Source of the DNA: Rana temporaria
Taxonomy: Eukaryota > Chordata > Amphibia > Anura > Ranidae
Assembly: GCF_905171775.1 (NCBI RefSeq)
Contig: NC_053499.1
Span: forward strand, 141,809,422 to 141,873,421
Reading direction: 5' to 3'
DNA length: 64,000 nucleotides
Part shown: positions 10,888 to 21,129 of the stretch, in pieces
How positions within the stretch are numbered: position 1 is the stretch's first letter
How the letters are laid out: each line of letters begins with the position of its first letter
Program-made: the position numbers and the translations under genes
Notes under the pieces: generated by a model
Seen by the model: only the letters and a program-made list of their open reading frames with translations
The model's database searches: none
What the model was told of the DNA's origin: nothing

Positions 10888-13800
10888 TCAGGAGGCCTCC
10901 TGGTTAGACCGTTGGCGTTGCGCCTGGACGAGTCTCCCAAAGGAGGGGTCTGCTAAAGTGAGCAGGGCCTCCTCTAAGCTGGACGATAACGGGGCAGTAT
11001 CTTGGATGTGCACCCTCCACTCACCCCATATATTATTGAAGCGCTCCCTAGTGTCCCTACACTCTGCGAGCCAACTCTCGGCCTCCATGATCTCCCCCAC
11101 CTTCCCCAACCAGTCCTGTTCGCTAGGGATTTGTGAGCTCTTCCAATGAACTGGGATGAGACGTTTGGCTGCATTGAGGAGATGGGGGAGAGCACTTTTC
11201 TTATATCGGGACAGTGAGATGGAAGGAACGTGAAGCAGAAAATGTTGAGGCCGGGCCGGAATATCCAGCCCCAAGCCCTCAGAGATATGCTTATGAACAA
11301 CATCCCAGAACGGCCGGAGCACCGGGCACTCCCACCAAATGTGTAGGAACGTGCCTTTCTGCCCACATCCCCTCCAGCACACCTCAGAAGCGGTAGGGAA
11401 AATTTTTGCTAGCGTAGTGGGGACTCTGTACCATCTTGTTAGTAACTTATAATTGTTTTCTTGGGTCCTAGAGTCTACAGAGCTTGAGTGGGTCAGTCGG
11501 TACAGATGATGAAGTTGTTCCCCGGTAAAGTCTATGTGTAAGTCTCTCTCCCACTCCCTCACAAAGTGGGGGGTGGGGGAGGGTGATGCCTCCCCCAGCA
11601 GCCCATATAAAGCTGAGATCGCATGAGGCAGGGGATCCGCAGCGAACCACATGTCCTCAAATTCAGTCAAAGTGGACCTAATCGGAGCTGCCTTATGGCT
11701 TTTGGTTATAAAGGTCTCCAGTTGGCGATGTCTCCAGAAGTCAAAGGGGTAGCTACCGAATCTCTCTCGCAACGCGTCTAGAGACAACAAAACGCCCCCC
11801 TCCACAAATTTTGCTATACTACATAGTCCGTCACCTACCCATGTACCCAGAGATGACCTGAGCTCCCCGGGGGCAAACCACGGGAACCCGCAAATCGGCG
11901 CCAGGGGAGATGTCCTGGGCGCCAAGCCTAAGCTAGTATTCAGCCTATCCCACAGACTCAAGGAGTGTGCCGTCAATGGGGACACCCATTCCGAGAGCCC
12001 CCGCTCTTCAGCCGGTACCCATGGTGCATAGGACAAATCCCTCCCAGCCATAGTCTTTTCCAGGGGGACCCATAGTTTAAGGGATGTGTGGAATTTCCAA
12101 TTCAAAATCCGTTGCAAGGCGACCGCTTGGTAATATTGTGGGATGTTCGGTATGCCCAGGCCCCCTCTGATCTTGGCCCGCTGGAGTATGGACATTGCCA
12201 ATCTGGGTTTTTTGCCCCCCCATACAAATTTGGTAAAAAGGCTACGAAGATCAATGAAAAAGCGCTTCGGTAATCGGATCGGTACCATTTGCAAAAGGAA
12301 TAGGACGCGTGGCAGTACTACCATTTTTAGAATATTCGTCCTACCTACCCACGTGAAAAGGGCCCTGTCCCACGTCTGGAGGTCCTGTGTGATGGAACTG
12401 AGAAGGGGTACATAATTCAGTTTAAATAAAGAGTCATGATGGTTGGTGAGCTGTATCCCTAGATATTTTATAGAGGAGGTGGACCACTTAAAGGGGAAGG
12501 AATCTCTCAGGGAGGATATCAAGGTCTGCGGGACCGTGATTGGCAGAATTTCGGACTTTGTAAGGTTTACTTTAAAGTTGGAGACCTCCCCGTATGCAGA
12601 TAGTTCCCTCATAAGGCTTGGCAACGAGAAAAAGGGGTCGACAACATGAAAAAGTATGTCGTCTGCGTAAGCAGATAGTTTATGTTCCAGGGAGCCCGCC
12701 TGTACCCCCCTGATGTCCGGGCACTCCCTAACCCTCTGAAGCAGTGGTTCCAAGACCAGAGCAAACAGGAGGGGCGAGAGCGGGCACCCCTGTCTCGTGC
12801 CATTCCGTATGGGGAACACCTCAGAGAGGCCACCGTTTACCTTTACACGGGCCGTGGGTGAAATATATAGGGCAGATATCCAGCGTAGCATGTGGGGGCC
12901 TACACCTGTCCTCGTGAGTACCGCGCGGAGAAAGTCCCAGTCCACGCGATCGAATGCCTTCTCCGCGTCTGTAGACAATATCAAATAAGGAGGCATCCGA
13001 TCCCGTGTGTGCGCCCAATGTATAAGCTGCAGGGCCCTGTTGGAATTGTCTCTGGCTTCCCTACCTACCACGAAGCCAGTCTGATCGGCATGTACCAAGT
13101 CGGGGATAAGGTGTTTCAGTCGGTTGGCCAGGATTTTAGAGAAAATCTTTAAGTCCGTGTTTAGGAGGGATATTGGCCTGTAGCTCTGAGGTTGGGTGGG
13201 GTCCTTGCCCTCTTTAGGGAGCACTGTAATGTGTGCCAACGAAGTCTCCTGCGGGAGGCCGCCAGTCGTCGCCAGGGAGTTAAGGAGGGCACAGAAGGGG
13301 GCCTGCAAGGTGTCAAAAAACTTCAGGTAATAGGCCCTAGTGAACCCGTCCGGTCCCGGACTTTTGCCCGAGGGCAATGATTTGATTGTGGCCAGCAGTT
13401 CGGCCGTGTCAATAGGACGTTCCAAGTCTGTCGCCTGTTCCGAGAGGAGGGAAGGGAGCCCAATCGAGGAGAGGTATTCCTCGATTCTGGCCCGTTTGAG
13501 AGTCTCAGCTGCGGGAGAGGAGGCGGAATTCAAATTATACAGAGACTCATAATAGTCTCGAAATAGCGAGGCGATTTTTGAGGTATGCTGTGTTTGTTCA
13601 CCCCCAGGGGACAATAATTTGTGCACATGAGCTAGGAGCCTCTTCTTCCGAAGAGCACGGGCCAGCAACCGGCCGCATTTGTTACCCTGCTCGTAGTAAG
13701 TATGGGCCATATATCTCAATTTGCGATTGATTTTGCGATCCAGTAATTTCGCAAAAAGCACTCTGAGCTCAGTAAGACGACTAAGATCTTCGGGACCAGA

Positions 13801-14790
13801 CGTCTTCTTATGCCTGAGCTCTGCCCTCCGCAGCGCCTGAAGCACTCGCTGGAAGTCCGCCTGCCTCTCCCTATTAAGCTTAGCACCCATAGCAATAAAG
13901 GTGCCACGGACCACAGCCTTGTGACCCTCCCACAGGGTGCCTCCGCTTACCTCCTCAGTTGTATTTTCCTGAAAATAGTGCGTCAAGGTCTCCTGGATCC
14001 CCGCCACTACCCCCAGATCATCCAACAGGTTCTCGTTGAGCTTCCAGGTCCTAACCCTGGAGAGTGCCTGAGATAAAGAAAGCGTGAGGGTCACTGGGGC
14101 ATGGTCAGATATAGTGATTTGGTCAATAGTTGCCCCCAGGAGAAGGTCCAGTGCGTCCTGATCCACCAAAAACATGTCAATTCTAGTATACACCTTGTGG
14201 ACACTAGAAAAATAACTATAGTCCCTTTCCGTAACATGGAGGGCCCTCCAGCAGTCCACTAACGTGTGGTCCTGAAGTGTCCTCCTAAAGTGTCGTAAAA
14301 ACGCGTTAGAGTGGGTGGTCTTACCCGTCGAAGTGTCCAGCATAGGGTCCGGGCTGATGTTAAAGTCCCCCCCCAGAATGAGTCTACCTTCGCGGAAGTC
14401 AGCTAGCTGGGCAAGGGTCTGGTCAATGAATGTAAGTTGTTGCACATTAGGGGCGTACAAGGTCGCAAAAGTAAATTTCTGTCCCATAATCACGCCCTTT
14501 AGAAACACGTAACGTCCCTGAGGGTCCGTCTTGTGGTCGATGGGCTGAAATTGGCAATGCTTATGGATAGCGATGGCCACCCCCCTGGACTTGGGTTTTG
14601 GGGAATTACTAAGATACCACTGCGGAAACAAATGGGTGGGAAGCTTCAGGAGAGATGAGTCTGTGAAGTGGGTCTCTTGCAAAAACAGCACTTGCGCCCT
14701 CAACCGTTTCACTTCTAACCAGAGCCTATTACGCTTATTAGGGGAGCACAAACCCCGTGTGTTATAAGAAACTACCTTAACCGTAGCCAT
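10888..14790 (-). CDS. LINE ORF2: endonuclease-reverse transcriptase
   Basis: This ORF encodes 1300 residues. Its product nicks target DNA and copies the element RNA into the nick. An apurinic-type endonuclease occupies residues 1-235, with N10, E39 (FLQETH), the GGDFN block at 140-144 (D142, N144) and SDH at 228-230 (D229, H230). The reverse transcriptase spans about 465-770. It includes LPKEGKDPTQPQSYRPISL at 524-542, D608 in STDAEKAFDRVDW, the GTRQGCPLSPLLF block at 664-676 and YADD at 708-711. A cysteine-histidine knuckle (CWRGCGQ then HIWWEC) lies near 1135-1155. The start at 14790 is the first methionine before the conserved VVSYNTRGL segment. Length matches L1 ORF2 proteins (about 1275 aa). 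No frameshift or stop interrupts it. Translation must cope with a 905-nt gap after ORF1. Confidence 0.95.
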   Translation of the reverse strand: MATVKVVSYNTRGLCSPNKRNRLWLEVKRLRAQVLFLQETHFTDSSLLKLPTHLFPQWYLSNSPKPKSRGVAIAIHKHCQFQPIDHKTDPQGRYVFLKGVIMGQKFTFATLYAPNVQQLTFIDQTLAQLADFREGRLILGGDFNISPDPMLDTSTGKTTHSNAFLRHFRRTLQDHTLVDCWRALHVTERDYSYFSSVHKVYTRIDMFLVDQDALDLLLGATIDQITISDHAPVTLTLSLSQALSRVRTWKLNENLLDDLGVVAGIQETLTHYFQENTTEEVSGGTLWEGHKAVVRGTFIAMGAKLNRERQADFQRVLQALRRAELRHKKTSGPEDLSRLTELRVLFAKLLDRKINRKLRYMAHTYYEQGNKCGRLLARALRKKRLLAHVHKLLSPGGEQTQHTSKIASLFRDYYESLYNLNSASSPAAETLKRARIEEYLSSIGLPSLLSEQATDLERPIDTAELLATIKSLPSGKSPGPDGFTRAYYLKFFDTLQAPFCALLNSLATTGGLPQETSLAHITVLPKEGKDPTQPQSYRPISLLNTDLKIFSKILANRLKHLIPDLVHADQTGFVVGREARDNSNRALQLIHWAHTRDRMPPYLILSTDAEKAFDRVDWDFLRAVLTRTGVGPHMLRWISALYISPTARVKVNGGLSEVFPIRNGTRQGCPLSPLLFALVLEPLLQRVRECPDIRGVQAGSLEHKLSAYADDILFHVVDPFFSLPSLMRELSAYGEVSNFKVNLTKSEILPITVPQTLISSLRDSFPFKWSTSSIKYLGIQLTNHHDSLFKLNYVPLLSSITQDLQTWDRALFTWVGRTNILKMVVLPRVLFLLQMVPIRLPKRFFIDLRSLFTKFVWGGKKPRLAMSILQRAKIRGGLGIPNIPQYYQAVALQRILNWKFHTSLKLWVPLEKTMAGRDLSYAPWVPAEERGLSEWVSPLTAHSLSLWDRLNTSLGLAPRTSPLAPICGFPWFAPGELRSSLGTWVGDGLCSIAKFVEGGVLLSLDALRERFGSYPFDFWRHRQLETFITKSHKAAPIRSTLTEFEDMWFAADPLPHAISALYGLLGEASPSPTPHFVREWERDLHIDFTGEQLHHLYRLTHSSSVDSRTQENNYKLLTRWYRVPTTLAKIFPTASEVCWRGCGQKGTFLHIWWECPVLRPFWDVVHKHISEGLGLDIPARPQHFLLHVPSISLSRYKKSALPHLLNAAKRLIPVHWKSSQIPSEQDWLGKVGEIMEAESWLAECRDTRERFNNIWGEWRVHIQDTAPLSSSLEEALLTLADPSFGRLVQAQRQRSNQEAS

Positions 14791-15695
14791 GGGAGCATGA
14801 GTGTGGTCGTCCAGGTGCCATTCCGAATCCGTAGGGGCTGATGCGCTTCCCTAGTAGAGAGAAAGAGAAAAGAGGGGAAGGAAAGGAGGAAGGAGAAAAG
14901 AGACATAGGGATAAGGGGACATTAACGACACAACATACACTACAAATAAAAAAAAACATTTTCGGGTCCACTAATGCCAAAAGGGCATAAGAGAGTGCGA
15001 CCCTATACTGCTTGCCCGGCCCAGGTGGCCCCCAAAAAAATGCGGGGCCACAAAGGTGGGGCAAGGTGCCCTTAACAGGGCTTATACCCATAACAGGTGG
15101 TCCTAAGTGGGAGTCGTGATCGGACACCGAGAGCCAGGAAGCTCCCGCCCCCCACACACACTAGTAAGAAAAAAAAAGGAAAAACATAAAAAAAAAAAAA
15201 ACAACACAATCCGGCACTATTCTGCCCAGGAGAGATCCCAGGCATACTAAGGGCACCCAATCCAACAAGCCCAGACCCCAGGGAACCCCGGGCCCAACAA
15301 CCACCCCGGACCCGCCCCCCAGCCCACATTCCCACCTCCTCCTCTTCCTCATCTTGAGTGTACAGATCCCCATTGGCATTGGGTGGGTAAGGCACTGCAA
15401 CATGGTCCTGGCTATGGGGCAAGGTCCCGCAAAAAGCAAAACTTGCAAAGTTTCGGGGCCGAAAGGGAGTAACAACCACACAAACACCCCCCCCCCCTTA
15501 CTTGTGTGCCAGAAGAAATACAACTGAAAAAAAGAAAAAAGGGGAGACCCTCGGTTGTGCCTCTTCATCAAACAGTCTCTGGAGGGTGGTGTTGGGGATC
15601 TCAGAGTCGGTTGGTGATATCAAAAAAGGGACAAGAAGAACTCCCGGCGGCCGCCGGGGTTCTCCGCCTTCGGATGCAAGAGGGTGCGACAGTCC
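14791..15695 (-). other. long inter-ORF spacer of the LINE
   Basis: 905 nt separate the ORF1 stop from the ORF2 start. On the element strand the part just before ORF2 is pyrimidine-rich (14850-14900). Several ORFs of 60-136 codons overlap here in different frames, and none resembles a known LINE domain. Human L1 has only about 63 nt at this position. Confidence 0.6.
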
Positions 15696-16874
15696 TCAGT
15701 CCCCTGTCGGGGATCCTCTTCCAGCCCCTGTAGATGAGGGACGCTTACGGCCACGGGAGCTTCGGACCTGCTGCCAGGGTTGGGGTGCTGCCACCGTCGG
15801 AATAGCAGAAGTCATTCTCCAATCTGTGAAGTCTACCGGCTCTAGCTGTAGCTGCGTCAGGAAACGTGGGAGATCATCTTTATTGCGTAGGATAGCAGAC
15901 CTGCCATCTCTGCTAGCTTGCAGCCTGAACGGGAACCCCCAGCTATACTTGATATCTGCAGATCTCAAAGATTCCAATAGGGGGGAGAGAGCCCTGCGCT
16001 GCATCAGGGTGCGGCGTGATAGATCCTGATAAAAGAAAAGCCTGGCACCATCAAAATCAAAATATGGGCGTTTGCGCATGTGCTGCATGATTCGGTCCTT
16101 AACAGTATATCTATGGAGCTTGCATATAATGTCCCGCGGGTTCTCCGCGTCCTGTGACGGGGGTCTAAGGGCCCTGTGTGCTCTGTCGATCTCCACCTTG
16201 TCATTTGGGGGGAGGCCCAGCAGTTCCTTAAAAATGCCTTGCAAGGTGGGAATAATATCACTAGCCCCTGTAGCTTCAGGCAAGCCCCTGATACGAATGT
16301 TGGACCTGCGGCTGCGGTTTTCGTAATCGTCCAGCTGCGTGATCAAGGCCTCAATTTGAAAATCCTGAGCAGCACATTTATCTCTGAGTAGTGCAATAGT
16401 AGGCAAGGCCTCATCTACAATCTGCTCCAGCGTTTCCAGTCTATTACCAAGCTGAGTAGTATCAGCTTTTAGTTGATCAATGTCCTGTTTAAACGCTTTT
16501 TCCACCCTGGTGGCAAAGCGGTCCAAATCTTCCCGTGTGGGGAGGGATAGCAAGTGCTGCCTCAGGTCCCGGTCGCCCAGCACCTCTGCAGCGTCGGATG
16601 CTAGGCCTATTGAGGCCACAGAGCCAGGGGAGTCAGGGGGGGTCGCGTCCCTTACCAGATTCGGCGTGTGGATGGGGGATCCTCCGTGCTGTGACTGCGG
16701 GGAGAGTCTGGCCACGTCCTTCCCCTGCTTCTCAGACCCCTTGCTCTTCCCGGGCGCCATCTTGGAGGGCTCGCCGCGTGTTTGCAGGCCGCAGCCGAAA
16801 TAAGCGCCGATGGACCCGGTTCCGAGCTGTGCGGGAGGCTTGCTTCTGGAGGAGGTCTTCCGGGATCGGGACAT
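15696..16874 (-). CDS. LINE ORF1: RNA-binding coiled-coil protein
   Basis: The 392-residue product resembles L1 ORF1p, the trimeric RNA chaperone that packages element RNA. The first 95 residues are basic and low-complexity. A heptad-rich coiled coil runs from about 105 to 190 (FATRVEKAFKQDIDQLKAD through the LITQLDDYENRSRR segment). It leads into an RRM-like strand, SNIRIRGLPE, near 195-204, and a C-terminal domain with the KDRIMQHMRKRPYFDFDG segment. This coiled coil, RRM and CTD order is that of L1-type ORF1. The start at 16874 leaves a 116-nt leader; a second methionine (SKMAPGKS) lies near residue 39. The frame is open throughout. The family call rests on architecture and motif, not an alignment. 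Confidence 0.85.
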   Translation of the reverse strand: MSRSRKTSSRSKPPAQLGTGSIGAYFGCGLQTRGEPSKMAPGKSKGSEKQGKDVARLSPQSQHGGSPIHTPNLVRDATPPDSPGSVASIGLASDAAEVLGDRDLRQHLLSLPTREDLDRFATRVEKAFKQDIDQLKADTTQLGNRLETLEQIVDEALPTIALLRDKCAAQDFQIEALITQLDDYENRSRRSNIRIRGLPEATGASDIIPTLQGIFKELLGLPPNDKVEIDRAHRALRPPSQDAENPRDIICKLHRYTVKDRIMQHMRKRPYFDFDGARLFFYQDLSRRTLMQRRALSPLLESLRSADIKYSWGFPFRLQASRDGRSAILRNKDDLPRFLTQLQLEPVDFTDWRMTSAIPTVAAPQPWQQVRSSRGRKRPSSTGAGRGSPTGD

Positions 16875-16990
16875 GCCGTTCAGGGCCCGTTAGAAGGCGG
16901 CGAATCCGCCGGATTGTGCTGTTTAAGCTGCGGTGTGTGAGGAGCTTAGGAGATCAGCGTCCTCACGCGTCCATGTCCAAGCCACGCCCC

Positions 16991-17005
16991 CTTGTATTAC
17001 TTTTT
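16991..17005. repeat. LINE target-site duplication, right copy
   Basis: This is an exact copy of the 15 bases at 10236-10250. It directly abuts the CCACGCCCC sequence that is the element 5' end on the minus strand, which indicates a full-length insertion rather than a 5'-truncated one. Confidence 0.85.
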
Positions 17006-17246
17006 GATTCGATAAAACCAAAAAATGGCATCCCCCCCCAGAAAAACAATACAACACTCTTTTTGTCCTGATTTTTGTACTGTAAATCCACTGTCAGTCA
17101 CAATGCCCGAACACCCCACGGACACAACATGGTGCACTCCCACCACAAATGAGAGCTCTTCAGCTGGCTGCTGAATGTCCTCAATCTGGCCAGGCATGCT
17201 GGCTGACATCACTGGTCACATATGGTAATAAATATATGTGTTCAAC

Positions 17247-17614
17247 ATACCTCCCAACTTTTTGAGATGGGAATGAGGGACACCTATCAGCAAAAGTATG
17301 CAGGCATTGGACACACCCCTTGTCCCTCCCCCTTAAAGGAGAATTGTACATAAAAACAAGATTGGTTAAACCGACAAGTGCTTTTTTTTTTATCACGAGT
17401 ATTCCTTTATATTGGCTTTTGGAATTTACAAATGCAGAAATTTAGAACTCAGATAAATTGGCACTGAAAAACACTTTTCCATAGATAAAAAGTGCATTTT
17501 ATATACAACTATAGAGATCGGACCAAAATGAGGGACAAATGAGAAGAAAAGAGGGACATTGCTCCAAATCAGGGACAGTCCCTCGAAATCAGGGGCCAGT
17601 TGGGAGCTATGGTT
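17247..17614. mobile_element. short inverted-repeat element (CATACCTCCCAACT ends)
   Basis: The left end CATACCTCCCAACTTTTT pairs with the right end CAGTTGGGAGCTATG. The interior contains two related halves with GGGACA and CCTCGAAATCAGGG motifs. No clear target duplication was found, so the superfamily is open. Confidence 0.5.
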
Positions 17615-18463
17615 CGATGATGTCACTCCGGATCCCATGGCGGCTTTGTTTACAAACAGATGACCTCAGCAAATGAACTGTCATTTAGCAGCAATAATTT
17701 TTTTTAACGTCACTTTTGTGGAAGTACATCTTTCAGATGCATAACTTCACATGCAGGTTTAAGGCATCCCCCAAGTATGGTGTTTATTTTTGCGTTGGTA
17801 CATGTCCGCTATATTGCAATACCCAGCTACTCATGCTTTTTTTTAGCAAAATCTTGCAAATTGTCCCTGAAATAGGCCAGAGAACAATTATATAATTTGA
17901 TTCCATTGACCTCAGTGGGGTTCAGGCACTATGTTCCGCATTTGTGGACTTCAGGTTGGATTCACAAATGTTCCCACGATCCAAACTCAGGCCTGTTTGT
18001 TCGTCACTGTTTATAATATTAAAGTGAAATTCGGCCAGCTCTGTTAAGGATATACTTTTATGGGCCAGTTGTAATGATGTTTTCAAATATTTTACAGTGG
18101 AAAGGGTTAAAAATAATGATTTGTGGATCAGTTTCCTCACTGTTCCCCCAGGCGGAGAGGTGGTGTCCCCATAGTGCATGGATACAGGAGGGCGCGGTTC
18201 CTTTACAAAACGGCAACCTTGCTTTGCATAGGGAAGGGCGGATGGTGATACGTGTGTCAGAGCATACTGAGGTTATATCCGGCTCACCCACGGTTCTTGG
18301 GGCATCGGCTGGTCCTGTCTTGATCATCCTAAAACCTTTTGATGATATCCTTCTGAAAATACTTGTTTCCTGGCTGTGACGTTGAGCCCTACTCCCGGCA
18401 TTATAAACTTACCAGGCTTTAAGCAGGTATACGTTCCCGAAAAGAGGGGTGCCAGTCTGGTCA
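17615..18463. other. no gene recognised
   Basis: This is A/T-rich intergenic sequence. Frames of 84-101 codons at 18058-18379 occur on both strands without recognisable motifs. A local inverted repeat, CAGTCTGGTCAG with CCGACCAGACTGG, lies at about 18451-18491. Confidence 0.35.
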
Positions 18464-18732
18464 GCCTTAAGATGGTGCCGACCAGACTGGCCACATATGT
18501 TCCCGAAACTTCTCCAAAGTGTTTTCGAGGTTGTGGGCAGGATGGAATGACATACCATATATGGTGGCAATGCCCCAAGGTGCGACAATTTTGGATAAGG
18601 GTTTACAACTTTATTTTTACTCTTACCCAAATAAACCTCATTAAATCTACTAAACATGCCCTGTTGGGGTTTAAAGTTGATGAGGCCTCGAAACACCAGA
18701 AGGAGGCTCCTCACTTTCATATTTATGCATAG
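18464..18732 (+). pseudogene. LINE ORF2 fragment (C-terminal knuckle region)
   Basis: About 88 codons on the + strand read MVPTRLATYVPETSPKCFRG and continue into a GCGQ...HIWWQCP...FW pattern. This matches the C-terminal cysteine-histidine region of the intact ORF2 at 10888-14790. No endonuclease or RT lies upstream and the frame ends at 18732, so it is a dead fragment. Confidence 0.75.
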
Positions 18733-18734
18733 CA

Positions 18735-19102
18735 TACTAGCTCTATATGAAATACTCACCTTAGCTTGAAGCCCCCGCAGCGGTCCCAGTACACAGCTCC
18801 GGCCAGCAACATCGCTCCCGGAGTTACTTATGGGTATCGAGCGCTCTGGCGCTGTGATTGGTCGGAGCCACGATGACGTCACTCCTATGCATGCACAAGG
18901 GACCCGCAGGTAATGGAACTCTAACTGAAGCAACGGCACGAACGTGCCATTGCTTCAGTGCGCATGTGCCTATGATGACATGCTGATACAGGGGATATCT
19001 CCTAAACTATGCAGGTTTAGGAGATATCTGGGGAAGCTTCAGGTAAGCCTTATTATAGGCTTACCTGTAGTAAAAAGTGGTATGTAAGGGTTTACAACCA
19101 CT
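18735..19102. mobile_element. partial TTAA element (right end)
   Basis: The right terminus GGGTTTACAACCACT is followed by TTAA at 19103-19106, matching the GTGGTTGTAAA family whose left ends are at 30492 and 41097. No left terminus is present; the sequence joins the LINE fragment directly. It contains a hairpin, GGAGATATCTCCTAAACT against AGGAGATATCTGG, near 18990-19030. Confidence 0.5.
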
Positions 19103-19109
19103 TTAAGTA

Positions 19110-20043
19110 GATGAAATGTTAATTGGCAGACTCTGAGACTTCTATAGGCAGACAGCCATACAGGGAAAGATATCAAGCCAGACACCACATCTGCATGAGT
19201 AGGAACGCTGTCTCCTATGGCAACTGTCTTGTAACAGTTTCTAACAAAGGTTGTAATGAACTCTTTCACTTCTTCTACGATCTCCTATTGTAGAACTTCA
19301 CTCCACTGGATCCCCTGAGCTCTTCCAATCTAGCACTCAGTATCTTCATTAAGAGTCACCCCTGCGTCCCCGTTGGGTCTCTGACTTGGCACTCACAGAT
19401 ACTCCTCAAGCTTCACCCTTGCTGACATGTTGGGTCCCTGGCTTGGCACTCCACCTCTGCTGTCCCGCTGGGTCCCTGACTTGGCACTTGCTGATGCTTT
19501 CCCACTTCTTCACTGTACCCGGTTGGCGAGAAGTCTGAACTGGTACTGGCCTCAGCTACACACAGTGGTCTCTAGTAACAAGGTGGATGGTCCCTTAGTG
19601 GCGACAACTTCCCTTCTACCTCCGACCACGACTGGTTCCCCAGCTGGCGGAACTGTTACTTCTGGTTGGACTACAAGACTGCAGTCCTAATCCTGCACTA
19701 CTTTTGGATAGGCCCCCAGATGTCCCCGGGATAGGCCTTAGGTTTCTGGCCTAGCAGCCCGGGGCAATACAACACACATCCACCCAAACAGCCGTCCGGG
19801 TGGCACAGAACCCTGATCACATGACTCCTCCCAAAGAAATAGGTTCTGAGACACCCCATTCATTCCTAATCTGTCCTTGCAATGCCATTGTCTTATCTAA
19901 TGTCACCAGATACCCGGCCATCTAGGGACAGAAGAAAGAAGTACAGCAATTCCAGAATTAGGGTGAAATCAATTGACCGCTAAACAATTGCCAAAGGCAA
20001 CTATCACTTGGCAAATAAATTTAATAGCAACCCTGCCTAAACA
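19110..20043. other. no gene; degenerate GGGTCCCTGACTTGGCAC repeats
   Basis: Three diverged copies of a GTTGGGTCCCTGACTTGGCA motif lie at about 19370-19490. The rest (about 19500-20040) has no exon or element I can recognise. Confidence 0.4.
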
Positions 20044-20400
20044 TCAGGGTGCTACTCGAGATAAGTTGTGTAGATAGTGTTTCGGGTGAATATACCGATA
20101 TTGTTCCGAATCTGGCATCTGATATTTATCTATTAGGGTCTGTTTAGTTAACATGCCCTTGTGATCACAGAGGTCTGCAATGCGCAGGAGACCTTTATTG
20201 GTCCACCAATTGAAGATATGAGGAGTGAGGCCTGGGGTGAAGTCTTTGTTTTGCAACAAAGGAACCAATGGGCCACTTTGGGACTTGAACAATTGAGATT
20301 TAGATAATCTTTCCCAAATGCTAAATGATAAGGAGAGGTAACTTGCATATTTCATGTCATTTATTGCCTCTATTGCACTCAAGTCTGAAAACATCCCAAT
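20044..20400 (-). pseudogene. LINE ORF2 fragment, minus strand
   Basis: A 116-codon minus frame includes PHIFNWWTNKGLLRIADL. It resembles the FKWWMDKGLYRIGQY segment of the L1-like ORF2 at the right edge of the window (63113-64000), which lies upstream of the zinc knuckle. It has no RT or endonuclease and starts and stops abruptly, so it is a truncated relic. Confidence 0.7.
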
Positions 20401-20654
20401 TTTTTTTTTTAATCACCACTCATGCTCAAGTGTGAACAGGGGCCAGAAGAAGGGGATTTCCCCTCAGCTTGAAAGACTTTGCTTTCACTTCCTATTGTGT
20501 CTCTGGGGCAGGAAGTGAAAGTAAATCTCCCCAACAAGATATAGACAGCAACAAAAATCAACGGATAGTTCTAACCATTCCCATCTCTGTTCAAAAGTAA
20601 ACCATTGGCCTTAGATATGTTTAAATTGCATGTGAGGTAATTTTTAATACTTAA

Positions 20655-21125
20655 AGCGGAGTTCCTCCCAAAAATTGAATTTCCGGTAACTTCCACTCCC
20701 TCCCACCCCCCGTGTCACATTTGGCACCTTTCAGGGGGGAGCAGATACCTGTCTAATACAGGTATTTGCTCCCACTTCCGGCGATAGATCGCCACAGATT
20801 CCTCTGCGATCTATGCCATGTCCGCCCCCCCCGCTGTCTTCTGGGAGACACACAGGTCCCAGAAGACAGCAGGGACCAGTGAGGATGCGCAGGGTGACTC
20901 ATGCACGCGCAGTAGGGAACCAGGCTGTGAAGCCGCAAGGTTTCACTTCCTGATTTCCTTACTGAAGATGCTGGCGTCTCCACCCGGGAGCCGAGGGACA
21001 GATCGGCCTCGGGTGAGGACTTTGCGGGCGCCCTGGACAGGTAAGTGTCCCAATATTAAAAGTCAGCAGCTGCAGTATTTGTAGTTGCTGACTTACAGAA
21101 AAAAAATTGGGGGCGTAACTCCGCT
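20655..21125. mobile_element. TTAA-flanked MITE, AGCGGAGTTCC type
   Basis: TTAA (20651-20654) and AGCGGAGTTCCTCCC begin the element; GGGGCGTAACTCCGCT and TTAA (21126-21129) end it. A related copy in the opposite orientation is at 49298-49750, sharing the CAGGTATTTGCTCCCACTTC and GGACACTTACC blocks. Confidence 0.75.
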
Positions 21126-21129
21126 TTAA

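Larger units (their letters stand above)
10251..16990 (-). mobile_element. full-length L1-type LINE with two intact ORFs
   Basis: A 6.74-kb non-LTR retrotransposon lies on the minus strand. In element order it has a 116-nt 5' leader (16875-16990, starting GGGGCGTGGC), ORF1 (16874-15696), a 905-nt inter-ORF spacer, ORF2 (14790-10888), a 637-nt 3' region and a short A-rich tail. Perfect 15-bp target duplications bracket it (10236-10250, 16991-17005). Both ORFs are uninterrupted and every catalytic motif I looked for is present, so the insertion is recent and could be retrotransposition-competent. Whether it belongs to L1 proper or to the Tx1 branch needs a phylogeny. The long spacer and short leader are unlike mammalian L1. 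Confidence 0.93.

Noticed and set aside
16480..17071. 107- and 178-codon + strand ORFs
   Set aside because: They are antisense shadows of LINE ORF1 and its leader.
18464..20400. A single LINE with a twin-priming inversion joining the + fragment (18464-18732) and the - fragment (20044-20400)
   Set aside because: The fragments are 1.3 kb apart with unrelated sequence between them, so independent relics are simpler.
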